Positions 28,101 through 43,100 of a stretch of DNA of 64,000 nucleotides are shown one piece after another. The DNA comes from Microglena sp. YARC. Lineage: Eukaryota > Chlorophyta > Chlorophyceae > Chlamydomonadales > Chlamydomonadaceae. The DNA lies in contig CM039463.1 in the NCBI GenBank assembly GCA_022414725.1, positions 80,921,420-80,985,419 on the forward strand, in the 5' to 3' direction. The translations under genes were made by a program, and so were the position numbers. The notes beneath the pieces were generated by a model. That model was given only the letters and a program-made list of their open reading frames with translations. It was not told the DNA's origin and did not search any database. How positions within the stretch are numbered: position 1 is the stretch's first letter; each line of letters opens with the position of its first letter.

Positions 28101-31100
28101 ATCTCTACTACTACTAGCACTACTGCTAGCACTAATGCTGCTAGCACTAATGCTAGATATAGCATCTCTACTACTACTAGCACTACTGCTAGCACTAATG
28201 CTGCTAGCACTAATGCTAGATATAGCATCTCTACTACTACTAGCACTACTGCTAGCACTAATGCTGCTAGCACTAATGCTTAGCACTAATGCTAGACTAT
28301 AGCATCTCTACTACTACTAGCACTACTGCTAGCACTAATGCTGCTAGCACTAATGCTAGATATAGCATCTCTACTACTACTAGCACTACTGCTAGCACTA
28401 ATGCTGCTAGCACTAATGCTAGACTATAGCATCTCTACTACTACTAGCACTACTGCTAGCACTAATGCTGCTAGCACTAATGCTAGATATAGCATCTCTA
28501 CTACTACTAGCACTACTGCTAGCACTAATGCTGCTAGCACTAATGCTAGATAAAGCATCTCTACTACTACTAGCACTAATGCTAGCACTAATGCTGCTAG
28601 CACTAATGCTAGATATAGCATCTCTACTACTACTAGCACTACTGCTAGCACTAATGCTGCTAGCACTAATGCTAGATATAGCATCTCTACTACTACTAGC
28701 ACTACTGCTAGCACTAATGCTGCTAGCACTAATGCTAGATATAGCATCTCTACTACTACTAGCACTACTGCTAGCACTAATGCTGCTAGCACTAATGCTA
28801 GATATAGCATCTCTACTACTACTAGCACTAATGCTAGCACTAATGCTGCTAGCACTAATGCTAGATATAGCATCTCTACTACTACTAGCACTAATGCTAG
28901 CACTAATGCTGCTAGCACTAATGCTAGATATAGCATCTCTACTACTACTAGCACTACTGCTGCTAGCACTAATGCTGCTAGCACTAATGCTAGATATAGC
29001 ATCTCTACTACTACTAGCACTACTGCTAGCACTAATGCTGCTAGCACTAATGCTAGATATAGCATCTCTACTACTACTAGCACTACTGCTAGCACTAATG
29101 CTGCTAGCACTAATGCTAGATATAGCATCTCTACTACTACTACTAGCACTAATGCTAGCACTAGCACTAATGCTGCTAGCACTAATGCTAGATATAGCAT
29201 CTCTACTACTACTAGCACTACTGCTAGCACTAATGCTGCTAGCACTAATGCTAGATATAGCATCTCTACTACTACTAGCACTACTGCTAGCACTAATGCT
29301 AGCACTAGCTGCTAGCACTAATGCTAGATATAGCATCTCTACTACTACTAGCACTACTGCTAGCACTAGGCTGCTAGCACTAATGCTAGATATAGCATCT
29401 CTACTACTACTAGCACTACTGCTAGCACTAATGCTGCTAGCACTAATGCTAGATATAGCATCTCTACTACTACTAGCACTACTGCTAGCACTAATGCTGC
29501 TAGCACTAATGCTAGATATAGCATCTCTACTACTACTAGCACTACTGCTAGCACTACTGCTAGCACTAATGCTAGATATAGCATCTCTACTACTACTAGC
29601 ACTACTGCTAGCACTAATGCTGCTAGCACTAATGCTAGATATAGCATCTCTACTACTACTAGCACTAGCTAGCACTAATGCTGCACTAGCTATAATGCTG
29701 CTAGCACTAATGCTAGATATAGCATCTCTACTACTACTAGCACTAATGCTAGCACTAATGCTAGCACTAATGCTAGATATAGCATCTCTACTACTACTAG
29801 CACTACTGCTAGCACTAATGCTGCTAGCACTAATGCTAGATATAGCATCTCTACTACTACTAGCACTAATGCTAGCACTAATGCTGCTAGCACTAATGCT
29901 AGATATAGCATCTCTACTACTACTAGCACTACTGCTAGCACTAATGCTGCTAGCACTAATGCTAGATATAGCATCTCTACTACTACTAGCACTAATGCTG
30001 CTAGCACTAATGCTGCTAGCACTAATGCTAGATATAGCATCTCTACTACTACTAGCACTACTGCTAGCACTAATGCTGCTAGCACTATGCTAGATATAGC
30101 ATCTCTACTACTACTAGCACTAATGCTAGCACTAATGCTGCTAGCACTAATGCTAGATATAGCATCTCTACTACTACTAGCACTACTGCTAGCACTAATG
30201 CTGCTAGCACTAATGCTAGATATAGCATCTCTACTACTACTAGCACTAATGCTGCTAGGCACTAATGCTGCTAGCACTAATGCTAGACTATAGCATCTCT
30301 ACTACTACTAGCACTACTGCTACTAATGCTAGCTAGCACTAATGCTAGATATAGCATCTCTACTACTACTAGCACTAATGCTAGCACTAATGCTGCTAGC
30401 ACTAATGCTAGATATAGCATCTCTACTACTACTAGCACTACTGCTAGCACTAATGCTGCTAGCACTAATGCTAGATATGCTAGCATCTCTACTACTACTA
30501 GCACTACTGCTAGCACTAATGCTGCTAGCACTAATGCTAGATATAGCATCTCTACTACTACTAGCACTAATGCTAGCACTAATGCTGCTAGCACTAATGC
30601 TGCTAGCACTAATAGCATCTCTACTACTACTAGCACTACTGCTAGCACTAATGCTGCTAGCACTAATGCTAGATATAGCATCTCTACTACTACTAGCACT
30701 AATGCTAGCACTAATAGCTAGCATCTCTACTACTACTAGCACTAGCTGCTAGCACTAATGCTGCTAGCACTATGCTAGCATCTCTACTAATGCTACTAGC
30801 ACTACTGCTAGCACTAATGCTGCTAGCACTAATGCTAGATATAGCATCTCTACTACTACTAGCACTAATGCTGCTAGCACTAATGCTGCTAGCACTAATG
30901 CTAGATATAGCATCTCTACTACTACTAGCACTACTGCTAGCACTAATGCTGCTAGCACTAATGCTAGATATAGCATCTCTACTACTACTAGCACTACTGC
31001 TAGCACTAATGCTAGATATAGCATCTCTACTACTACTAGCACTAATGCTAGCACTAATGCTGCTAGCACTAATGCTAGATATAGCATCTCTACTACTACT

Positions 31101-34100
31101 AGCACTACTGCTAGCACTAATGCTGCTAGCACTAATGCTAGATATAGCATCTCTACTACTACTAGCACTACTGCTAGCACTAATGCTGCTAGCACTAATG
31201 CTAGATATAGCATCTCTACTACTACTAGCACTACTGCTAGCACTAATGCTGCTAGCACTAATGCTAGCTATAGCATCTCTACTACTACTAGCACTGCTAG
31301 CACTATGCTGCTAGCACTAGCTGCTTATAGCATCTCTACTACTACTAGCACTACTGCTAGCACTAATGCTGCTAGCACTAATGCTAGATATAGCATCTCT
31401 AGCCTAATGCTAGCAGCTAGATATAGCATCTCTACTACTACTAGCACTACTGCTAGCACTATGCTGCTAGCACTAATGCTAGATATAGCATCTCTACTAC
31501 TACTAGCAGCTGCTGCTAGCTAATGCTGCTGCTAGCACTAATGCTAGATATAGCATCTCTACTACTACTAGCACTACTGCTAGCACTAGCTAGCTGCTAG
31601 CACTAATGCTGCTAGCATAATGCTAGCATCTCTACTACTACTAGCACTACTGCTAGCACTAATGCTGCTAGCACTAATGCTAGATATAGCATCTCTACTA
31701 CTACTAGCACTACTGCTAGCACTAATGCTGCTAGCACTAATGCTAGATATAGCATCTCTACTACTACTAGCACTACTGCTAGCACTAATGCTGCTAGCAC
31801 TAATGCTGCTAGCACTAATGCTAGATATAGCATCTCTACTACTACTAGCACTACTGCTAGCACTAATGCTGCTAGCACTAATGCTAGATATAGCATCTCT
31901 ACTACTACTAGCACTACTGCTAGCACTAATGCTGCTAGCACTAATGCTAGATATAGCATCTCTACTACTACTAGCACTAGCACTACTGCTAGCACTAATG
32001 CTGCTAGCACTAATGCTAGATATAGCATCTCTACTACTACTAGCACTACTAGCACTGCTGCTAGCACTAATGCTAGATATAGCATCTCTACTACTACTAG
32101 CACTACTGCTAGCACTAATGCTGCTAGCACTAATGCTAGATATAGCATCTCTACTACTACTAGCACTAATGCTGCTAGCACTAATGCTGCTAGCACTAAT
32201 GCTAGATATAGCATCTCTACTACTACTAGCACTACTGCTAGCACTAATGCTGCTAGCACTAATGCTAGATATAGCATCTCTACTACTACTAGCACTACTG
32301 CTAGCACTAATGCTAGCACTAAGCACTAATGCTAGCACTAATGCTGCTAGCACTAATGCTGCTAGATATAGCATCTCTACTACTACTAGCACTAATGCTG
32401 CTAGCACTAATGCTGCTAGCACTAATGCTAGATATAGCATCTCTACTACTACTAGCACTACTGCTAGCACTAATGCTGCTAGCACTAATGCTAGATATAG
32501 CATCTCTACTACTACTAGCACTAATGCTAGCACTAATGCTGCTGCACTAATGCTAGATATAGCATCTCTACTACTACTAGCACTACTGCTAGCACTAATG
32601 CTGCTAGCACTAATGCTAGATATAGCCATCTCTACTACTACTAGCACTACTGCTAGCACTAATGCTGCTAGCACTAATGCTAGCATGCTAGATCATCTCT
32701 ACTACTACTAGCACTACTGCTAGCACTAATGCTGCTAGCACTAATGCTAGATATAGCATCTCTACTACTACTAGCACTAAATGCTCTAGCACTAATGCTA
32801 GATATAGCATCTCTACTACTACTAGCACTACTGCTAGCACTAATGCTGCTAGCACTAATGCTAGATATAGCATCTCTACTACTACTAGCACTACTGCTAG
32901 CACTAACTGCTGCTAGCACTAATGCTAGATATAGCAATCTCTACTACTACTAGCACTACTGCTAGCACTAATGCTGCTAGCACTAATGCTAGATATAGCA
33001 TCTCTACTACTAGCTAGCACTAATGCTGCTAGCACTAATGCTAGATATAGCATCTCTACTACTACTAGCACTAGCTGCTAGCACTAATGCTATATAGCAT
33101 CTCTACTACTATGCTAGCACTAATGCTGCTAGCACTAATGCTAGATATAGCATCTCTACTACTACTAGCACTACTAGCTACTGCTAGCACTAATGCTGCT
33201 AGCACTAATGCTAGATATAGCATCTCTACTACTACTAGCACTACTGCTAGCACTAATGCTGCTAGCACTAATGCTAGATATAGCATCTCTACTACTACTA
33301 GCACTACTGCTAGCACTAATGCTGCTAGCACTAATGCTAGATAGGTATAGCCTCTACTGCTAGCACTAATGCTGCTAGCACTAATGCTGCTAGCACTAAT
33401 GCTAGATATAGCATCTCTACTACTACTAGCACTACTGCTAGCACTAATGCTACTAGCACTAATGCTAGATATAGCATCTCTACTACTACTAGCACTACTG
33501 CTAGCACTAATGCTGCTAGCACTAATGCTAGATATAGCATCTCTACTACTACTAGCACTACTGCTAGCACTAATGCTGCTAGCACTAATGCTAGCACTAT
33601 GCTAGCATCTCTACTACTACTAGCACTACTGCTAGCACTAATGCTGCTAGCACTAATGCTAGATATAGCATCTCTACTACTACTAGCACTACTGCTAGCA
33701 CTAATGCTGCTAGCACTAATGCTAGATATAGCATCTCTACTACTACTAGCACTAATGCTAGCACTACTGCTAGCACTAATGCTAGATATAGCATCTCTAC
33801 TACTACTAGCACTACTGCTAGCACTAATGCTGCTAGCACTAATGCTAGATATAGCATCTCTACTACTACTAGCACTACTGCTAGCACTAATGCTGCTAGC
33901 ACTAATGCTAGATATAGCATCTCTACTACTACTAGCACTACTGCTAGCACTAATGCTGCACTGCTAGCACTAATGCTAGATATAGCATCTCTACTACTAC
34001 TAGCACTATGCTAGCACTAATGCTGCTAGCACTAATGCTAGATATAGCATCTCTACTACTACTAGCACTACTGCTAGCACTAATGCTGCTAGCACTAATG

Positions 34101-37100
34101 CTAGATATAGCATCTCTACTACTACTAGCACTACTGCTAGCACTAATGCTGCTAGCACTAATGCTAGATATGCATCTCTACTACTACTAGCACTACTGCT
34201 AGCACTAATGCTAGCACTACTACTGCTAGCACTAATGCTAGATATAGCATCTCTACTACTACTAGCACTAATGCTAGCACTAATGCTGCTAGCACTAATG
34301 CTAGATATAGCATCTCTACTACTACTAGCACTACTGCTAGCACTAATGCTGCTAGCACTAATGCTGCTAGCACTAATGCTAGATATAGCATCTCTACTAC
34401 TACTAGCACTACTGCTAGCACTAATGCTGCTAGCACTAATGCTAGATATAGCATCTCTACTACTACTAGCACTACTGCTAGCACTAATGCTGCTAGCACT
34501 AATGCTAGATATAGCATCTCTACTACTACTAGCACTACTGCTAGCACTAATGCTGCTAGCACTAATGCTAGATATAGCATCTCTACTACTACTAGCACTA
34601 CTGCTAGCACTAATGCTGCTAGCACTAATGCTAGATATAGCATCTCTACTACTACTAGCACTACTGCTAGCACTAATGCTGCTAGCACTAATGCTGCTAG
34701 CACTAATGCTAGATATAGCATCTCTACTACTACTAGCACTACTGCTAGCACTAATGCTGCTAGCACTAATGCTAGATATAGCATCTCTACTACTACTAGC
34801 AGCTAATGCTAGCACTAATGCTAGATATAGCATCTCTACTACTACTAGCACTACTGCTAGCACTAATGCTGCTAGCACTAATGCTAGATATAGCATCTCT
34901 ACTACTACTAGCACTAATGCTAGCACTAATGCTGCTAGCACTAATGCTAGATATAGCATCTCTACTACTACTAGCACTACTGCTAGCACTAATGCTGCTA
35001 GCACTAATGCTAGATATAGCATCTCTACTACTACTAGCACTACTGCTAGCACTAATGCTGCTAGCACTAATGCTAGATATAGCATCTCTACTACTACTAG
35101 CACTACTGCTAGCACTAATGCTGCTAGCACTAATGCTAGATATAGCATCTCTACTACTACTAGCACTAATGCTAGCACTAATGCTGCTAGCACTAATGCT
35201 AGATATAGCATCTCTACTACTACTAGCACTACTGCTAGCACTAATGCTGCTAGCACTAATGCTAGATATAGCATCTCTACTACTACTAGCACTACTGCTA
35301 GCACTAATGCTGCTAGCACTAATGCTAGATATAGCATCTCTACTACTACTAGCACTAATGCTAGCACTAATGCACTAATGCTAGATATAGCATCTCTACT
35401 ACTACTAGCACTACTGCTAGCACTAATGCTGCTAGCACTAATGCTAGATATAGCATCTCTACTACTACTAGCACTACTGCTAGCACTAATGCTGCTAGCA
35501 CTAATGCTAGATATAGCATCTCTACTACTACTAGCACTACTGCTAGCACTAATGCTGCTAGCACTAATGCTGCTAGCACTAATATGCTGCTAGCACTAAT
35601 GCTAGATATAGCATCTCTACTACTACTAGCACTACTGCTAGCACTAATGCTGCTAGCACTAATGCTAGATATAGCATCTCTACTACTACTAGCACTACTG
35701 CTAGCACTAATGCTGCTAGCACTAATGCTAGCACTAATGCTAGATATAGCATCTCTACTACTACTAGCACTACTGCTAGCACTAATGCTGCTAGCACTAA
35801 TGCTAGATATAGCATCTCTACTACTACTAGCACTACTGCTAGCACTAATGCTGCTAGCACTAATGCTAGATATAGCATCTCTACTACTACTAGCACTAAT
35901 GCTAGCACTAATGCTGCTAGCACTAATGCTGCTAGCACTAATGCTAGATATAGCATCTCTACTACTACTAGCACTACTGCTAGCACTAATGCTGCTAGCA
36001 CTAATGCTAGATATAGCATCTCTACTACTACTAGCACTACTGCTAGCACTAATGCTGCTAGCACTAATGCTGCTAGATATAGCATCTCTACTACTACTAG
36101 CACTAATGCTAGCACTAATGCTGCTAGCACTAATGCTGCTAGCACTAATGCTAGATATAGCATCTCTACTACTACTAGCACTACTGCTAGCACTAATGCT
36201 GCTAGCACTAATGCTAGATATAGCATCTCTACTACTACTAGCACTACTGCTAGCACTAATGCTGCTAGCACTAATGCTACTAGCACTAATGCTAGATATA
36301 GCATCTCTACTACTACTAGCACTACTGCTAGCACTAATGCTGCTAGCACTAATGCTAGATATAGCATCTCTACTACTACTAGCACTACTGCTAGCACTAA
36401 TGCTGCTAGCACTAATGCTAGATATAGCATCTCTACTACTACTAGCTACACTAATGCTGCTAGCACTACTACTAGCACTAATGCTAGATATAGCATCTCT
36501 ACTACTACTAGCACTACTGCTAGCACTAATGCTGCTAGCACTAATGCTAGCACTAATGCTAGCATCTCTACTACTACTAGCACTACTGCTAGCACTAATG
36601 CTGCTAGCACTAATGCTAGATATAGCATCTCTACTACTACTAGCACTAATGCTGCTAGCACTAATGCTGCTAGCACTAATGCTGCTAGCACTAATGCTAG
36701 CATCTCTACTACTACTAGCACTAATGCTGCTAGCACTAATGCTGCTAGCACTAATGCTAGATATAGCATCTCTACTACTACTAGCACTAATGCTGCTAGC
36801 ACTAATGCTGCTAGCACTAATGCTAGATATAGCATCTCTACTACTACTAGCACTACTGCTAGCACTAATGCTGCTAGCACTAATGCTGCTAGCACTAATG
36901 CTAGATATAGCATCTCTACTACTACTAGCACTACTGCTAGCACTAATGCTGCTAGCACTAATGCTAGATATAGCATCTCTACTACTACTAGCACTACTGC
37001 TAGCACTAATGCTGCTAGCACTAATGCTAGCACTAATGCTAGATATAGCATCTCTACTACTACTAGCACTACTGCTAGCACTAATGCTGCTAATGCACTA

Positions 37101-40100
37101 ATGCTAGATATAGCATCTCTACTACTGCTAGCACTAATGCTGCTAGCACTAATGCTGCTAGCACTAATGCTAGATATAGCATCTCTACTACTACTAGCAC
37201 TACTGCTAGCACTAATGCTGCTAGCACTAATGCTACTAGCACTAATGCTAGATATAGCATCTCTACTACTACTAGCACTAATGCTAGCACTAATGCTGCT
37301 AGCACTAATGCTAGATATAGCATCTCTACTACTACTAGCACTACTGCTAGCACTAATGCTGCTAGCACTAATGCTAGATATAGCATCTCTACTACTACTA
37401 GCACTACTGCTAGCACTAATGCTGCTAGCACTAATGCTAGATATAGCATCTCTACTACTACTAGCACTACTGCTAGCACTAATGCTGCTAGCACTAATGC
37501 TAGATATAGCATCTCTACTACTACTAGCACTACTGCTAGCACTAATGCTGCTAGCACTAATGCTAGATAATGCTAGCATCTCTACTACTACTAGCACTAC
37601 TGCTAGCACTAATGCTGCTAGCACTAATGCTAGATATAGCATCTCTACTACTACTAGCACTACTGCTAGCACTAATGCTGCTAGCACTAATGCTAGATAT
37701 AGCATCTCTACTACTACTAGCACTACTGCTAGCACTAATGCTGCTAGCACTAATGCTAGATATAGCATCTCTACTACTACTAGCACTACTGCTAGCACTA
37801 ATGCTGCTAGCACTAATGCTAGATATAGCATCTCTACTACTACTAGCACTACTGCTAGCACTAATGCTAGATATAGCATCTCTACTACTACTAGCACTAC
37901 TGCTAGCACTAATGCTGCTAGCACTAATGCTGCTAGCACTAATGCTAGCATCTCTACTACTACTAGCACTACTGCTAGCACTAATGCTGCTAGCACTAAT
38001 GCTAGATATAGCATCTCTACTACTACTAGCACTACTGCTAGCACTAATGCTGCTAGCACTAATGCTAGATATAGCATCTCTACTACTACTAGCACTACTG
38101 CTAGCTGCTAGCACTAATGCTGCTAGCACTAATGCTAGATATAGCATCTCTACTACTACTAGCACTACTGCTAGCACTAATGCTGCTAGCACTAATGCTA
38201 GATATAGCATCTCTACTACTACTAGCACTAATGCTAGCACTAATGCTGCTAGCACTAATGCTAGATATAGCATCTCTACTACTACTAGCACTAATGCTGC
38301 TAGCACTAATGCTGCTAGCACTAATGCTGCTAGCACTAATGCTAGATATAGCATCTCTACTACTACTAGCACTACTGCTAGCACTAATGCTGCTAGCACT
38401 AATGCTAGATATAGCATCTCTACTACTACTAGCACTACTGCTAGCACTAATGCTGCTAGCACTAATGCTAGATATAGCATCTCTACTACTACTAGCACTA
38501 ATGCTGCTAGCACTAATGCTGCTAGCACTAATGCTAGATATAGCATCTCTACTACTACTAGCACTACTGCTAGCACTAATGCTGCTAGCACTAATGCTGC
38601 TAGCACTAATGCTAGATATAGCATCTCTACTACTACTAGCACTACTGCTAGCACTAATGCTATTAGCACTAATGCTAGATATAGCATCTCTACTACTACT
38701 AGCACTAATGCTAGCACTACTGCTAGCACTAATGCTAGAATAGCATCTCTACTACTACTAGCACTAATGCTGCTAGCACTAATGCTGCTAGCACTAATGC
38801 TAGATATAGCATCTCTACTACTACTAGCACTAATGCTAGCACTAAGCACTAGCTAGCTATAATGCTAGATATAGCATCTCTACTACTACTAGCACTACTG
38901 CTAGCACTAATGCTGCTAGCACTAATGCTAGATATAGCATCTCTACTACTACTAGCACTACTGCTAGCACTAATGCTGCTAGCACTAATGCTGCTAGCAC
39001 TAATGCTAGATATAGCATCTCTACTACTACTAGCACTACTGCTAGCACTAATGCTGCTAGCACTAATGCTAGATATAGCATCTCTACTACTACTAGCACT
39101 ACTGCTAGCACTAATGCTGCTAGCACTAATGCTAGATATAGCATCTCTACTACTACTAGCACTACTGCTAGCACTAATGCTGCTAGCACTAATGCTGCTA
39201 GCACTAATGCTAGATATAGCATCTCTACTACTACTAGCACTACTGCTAGCACTAATGCTGCTAGCACTAATGCTAGATATAGCATCTCTACTACTACTAG
39301 CACTACTGCTAGCACTAATGCTGCTAGCACTAATGCTAGATATAGCATCTCTACTACTACTAGCACTACTGCTAGCACTAATGCTGCTAGCACTAATGCT
39401 AGATATAGCATCTCTACTACTACTAGCACTACTGCTAGCACTAATGCTGCTAGCACTAATGCTAGATATAGCATCTCTACTACTACTAGCACTAATGCTG
39501 CTAGCACTAATGCTGCTAGCACTAATGCTAGATATAGCATCTCTACTACTACTAGCACTAATGCTGCTAGCACTAATGCTAGCATATAGCATCTCTACTA
39601 CTACTAGCACTACTGCTAGCACTAATGCTGCTAGCACTAATGCTAGATATAGCATCTCTACTACTACTAGCACTAATGCTAGCACTAATGCTAGCACTAA
39701 TGCTAGATATAGCATCTCTACTACTACTAGCACTACTGCTAGCACTAATGCTGCTAGCACTAATGCTAGATATAGCATCTCTACTACTACTAGCACTAAT
39801 GCTAGCACTAATGCTGCTAGCACTAATGCTAGATATAGCATCTCTACTACTACTAGCACTACTGCTAGCACTAATGCTGCTAGCACTAATGCTAGATATA
39901 GCATCTCTACTACTACTAGCACTAATGCTAGCACTAAGCACTAATGCTATATAATGCTGCTAGCACTAATGCTAGATATAGCATCTCTACTACTACTAGC
40001 ACTACTGCTAGCACTAATGCTGCTAGCACTAATGCTAGATATAGCATCTCTACTACTACTAGCACTAATGCTAGCACTAATGCTGCTAGCACTAATGCTA

Positions 40101-43100
40101 GATATAGCATCTCTACTACTACTAGCACTACTGCTAGCACTAATGCTGCTAGCACTAATGCTAGATATAGCATCTCTACTACTACTAGCACTACTGCTAG
40201 CACTAATGCTGCTAGCACTAATGCTAGATATAGCATCTCTACTACTACTAGCACTAATGCTAGCACTAATGCTGCTAGCACTAATGCTAGATATAGCATC
40301 TCTACTACTACACTACTGCTAGCACTAATGCTGCTAGCACTAATGCTAGATATAGCATCTCTACTACTACTAGCACTACTGCTAGCACTAATGCTGCTAG
40401 CACTAATGCTAGCATATAGCATCTCTACTACTACTAGCACTACTGCTAGCACTAATGCTGCTAGCACTAATGCTAGATATAGCATCTCTACTACTACTAG
40501 CACTAAGCTATAGCACTAATGCTTAATGCCATCTCTACTACTACTAGCACTACTGCACTAGCACTAATGCTGCTAGCACTAATGCTAGATATAGCATCTC
40601 TACTACTACTAGCACTACTGCTAGCACTAATGCTGCTAGCACTAATGCTAGATATAGCATCTCTACTACTACTAGCACTACTGCTAGCACTAATGCTGCT
40701 AGCACTAATGCTGCTAGCACTAATGCTAGATATAGCATCTCTACTACTACTAGCACTACTGCTAGCACTAATGCTGCTAGCACTAATGCTAGATATAGCA
40801 TCTCTACTACTACTAGCACTACTGCTAGCACTAATGCTGCTAGCACTAATGCTAGATATAGCATCTCTACTACTACTAGCACTACTGCTAGCACTAATGC
40901 TGCTAGCACTAATGCTGCTAGCATAATGCTAGACATCTCTACTACTACTAGCACTACTGCTAGCACTAATGCTGCTAGCACTAATGCTGCTAGCACTAAT
41001 GCTAGATATAGCATCTCTACTACTACTAGCACTACTGCTAGCACTAATGCTGCTAGCACTAATGCTAGATATAGCATCTCTACTACTACTAGCACTACTG
41101 CTAGCACTAATGCTGCTAGCACTAATGCTAGATATAGCATCTCTACTACTACTAGCACTACTGCTAGCACTAATGCTGCTAGCACTAATGCTAGCACTAT
41201 AGCATCTCTACTACTACTAGCACTACTGCTAGCACTAATGCTGCTAGCACTAATGCTAGATAATAGCATCTCTACTACTACTAGCACTAATGCTAGCACT
41301 AATGCTGCTAGCACTAATGCTGCTAGCACTAATGCTAGATATAGCATCTCTACTACTACTAGCACTACTGCTAGCACTAATGCTGCTAGCACTAATGCTA
41401 GATATAGCATCTCTACTACTACTAGCACTACTGCTAGCACTAATGCTGCTAGCACTAATGCTAGATATAGCATCTCTACTACTACTAGCACTAATGCTAG
41501 CACTAATGCTGCTAGCACTAATGCTGCTAGCACTAATGCTAGATATAGCATCTCTACTACTACTAGCACTACTGCTAGCACTAATGCTGCTAGCACTAAT
41601 GCTAGATATAGCATCTCTACTACTACTAGCACTAATGCTAGCACTAATGCTGCTAGCACTAATGCTAGATATAGCATCTCTACTACTACTAGCACTAATG
41701 CTGCTAGCACTAATGCTGCTAGCACTAATGCTGCTAGCACTAATGCTAGATATAGCATCTCTACTACTACTAGCACTACTGCTAGCACTAATGCTGCTAG
41801 CACTAATGCTAGATATAGCATCTCTACTACTACTAGCACTAATGCTAGCACTAATGCTGCTAGCACTAATGCTAGCACTATGCTAGCATCTCTACTACTA
41901 CTAGCACTACTGCTAGCACTAATGCTGCTAGCACTAATGCTAGATATAGCATCTCTACTACTACTAGCACTACTACTAGCTAGCACTAATGCTGCTAGCA
42001 CTAATGCTAGATATAGCATCTCTACTACTACTAGCACTAATGCTAGCACTAATGCTGCTAGCACTAATGCTGCTAGCACTAATGCTAGATATAGCATCTC
42101 TACTACTACTAGCACTAATGCTAGCACTAATGCTGCTAGCACTAATGCTAGATATAGCATCTCTACTACTACTAGCACTACTGCTAGCACTAATGCTGCT
42201 AGCACTAATGCTAGATATAGCATCTCTACTACTACTAGCACTACTGCTAGCACTAATGCTGCTAGCACTAATGCTAGATATAGCATCTCTACTACTACTA
42301 GCACTACTGCTAGCACTAATGCTGCTAGCACTAATGCTAGATATAGCATCTCTACTACTACTAGCACTACTGCTAGCACTAATGCTGCTAGCACTAATGC
42401 TAGATATAGCATCTCTACTACTACTAGCACTACTGCTAGCACTAATGCTGCTAGCACTAATGCTGCTAGCACTAATGCTAGATATAGCATCTCTACTACT
42501 ACTAGCACTACTGCTAGCACTAATGCTGCTAGCACTAATGCTAGATATAGCATCTCTACTACTACTAGCACTAATGCTAGCACTAATGCTGCTAGCACTA
42601 ATGCTAGATATAGCATCTCTACTACTACTAGCACTACTGCTAGCACTAATGCTGCTAGCACTAATGCTAGATATAGCATCTCTACTACTACTAGCACTAA
42701 TGCTAGCACTACTGCACTAGCACTAATGCTGCTAGCACTAATGCTAGATATAGCATCTCTACTACTACTAGCACTACTGCTAGCACTAATGCTGCTAGCA
42801 CTAATGCTAGATATAGCATCTCTACTACTACTAGCACTAATGCTGCTAGCACTAATGCTGCTAGCACTAATGCTAGATATAGCATCTCTACTACTACTAG
42901 CACTACTGCTAGCACTAATGCTGCTAGCACTAATGCTAGATATAGCATCTCTACTACTACTAGCACTACTGCTAGCACTAATGCTGCTAGCACTAATGCT
43001 AGATATAGCATCTCTACTACTACTAGCACTAATGCTGCTAGCACTAATGCTGCTAGCACTAATGCTAGATATAGCATCTCTACTACTACTAGCACTAATG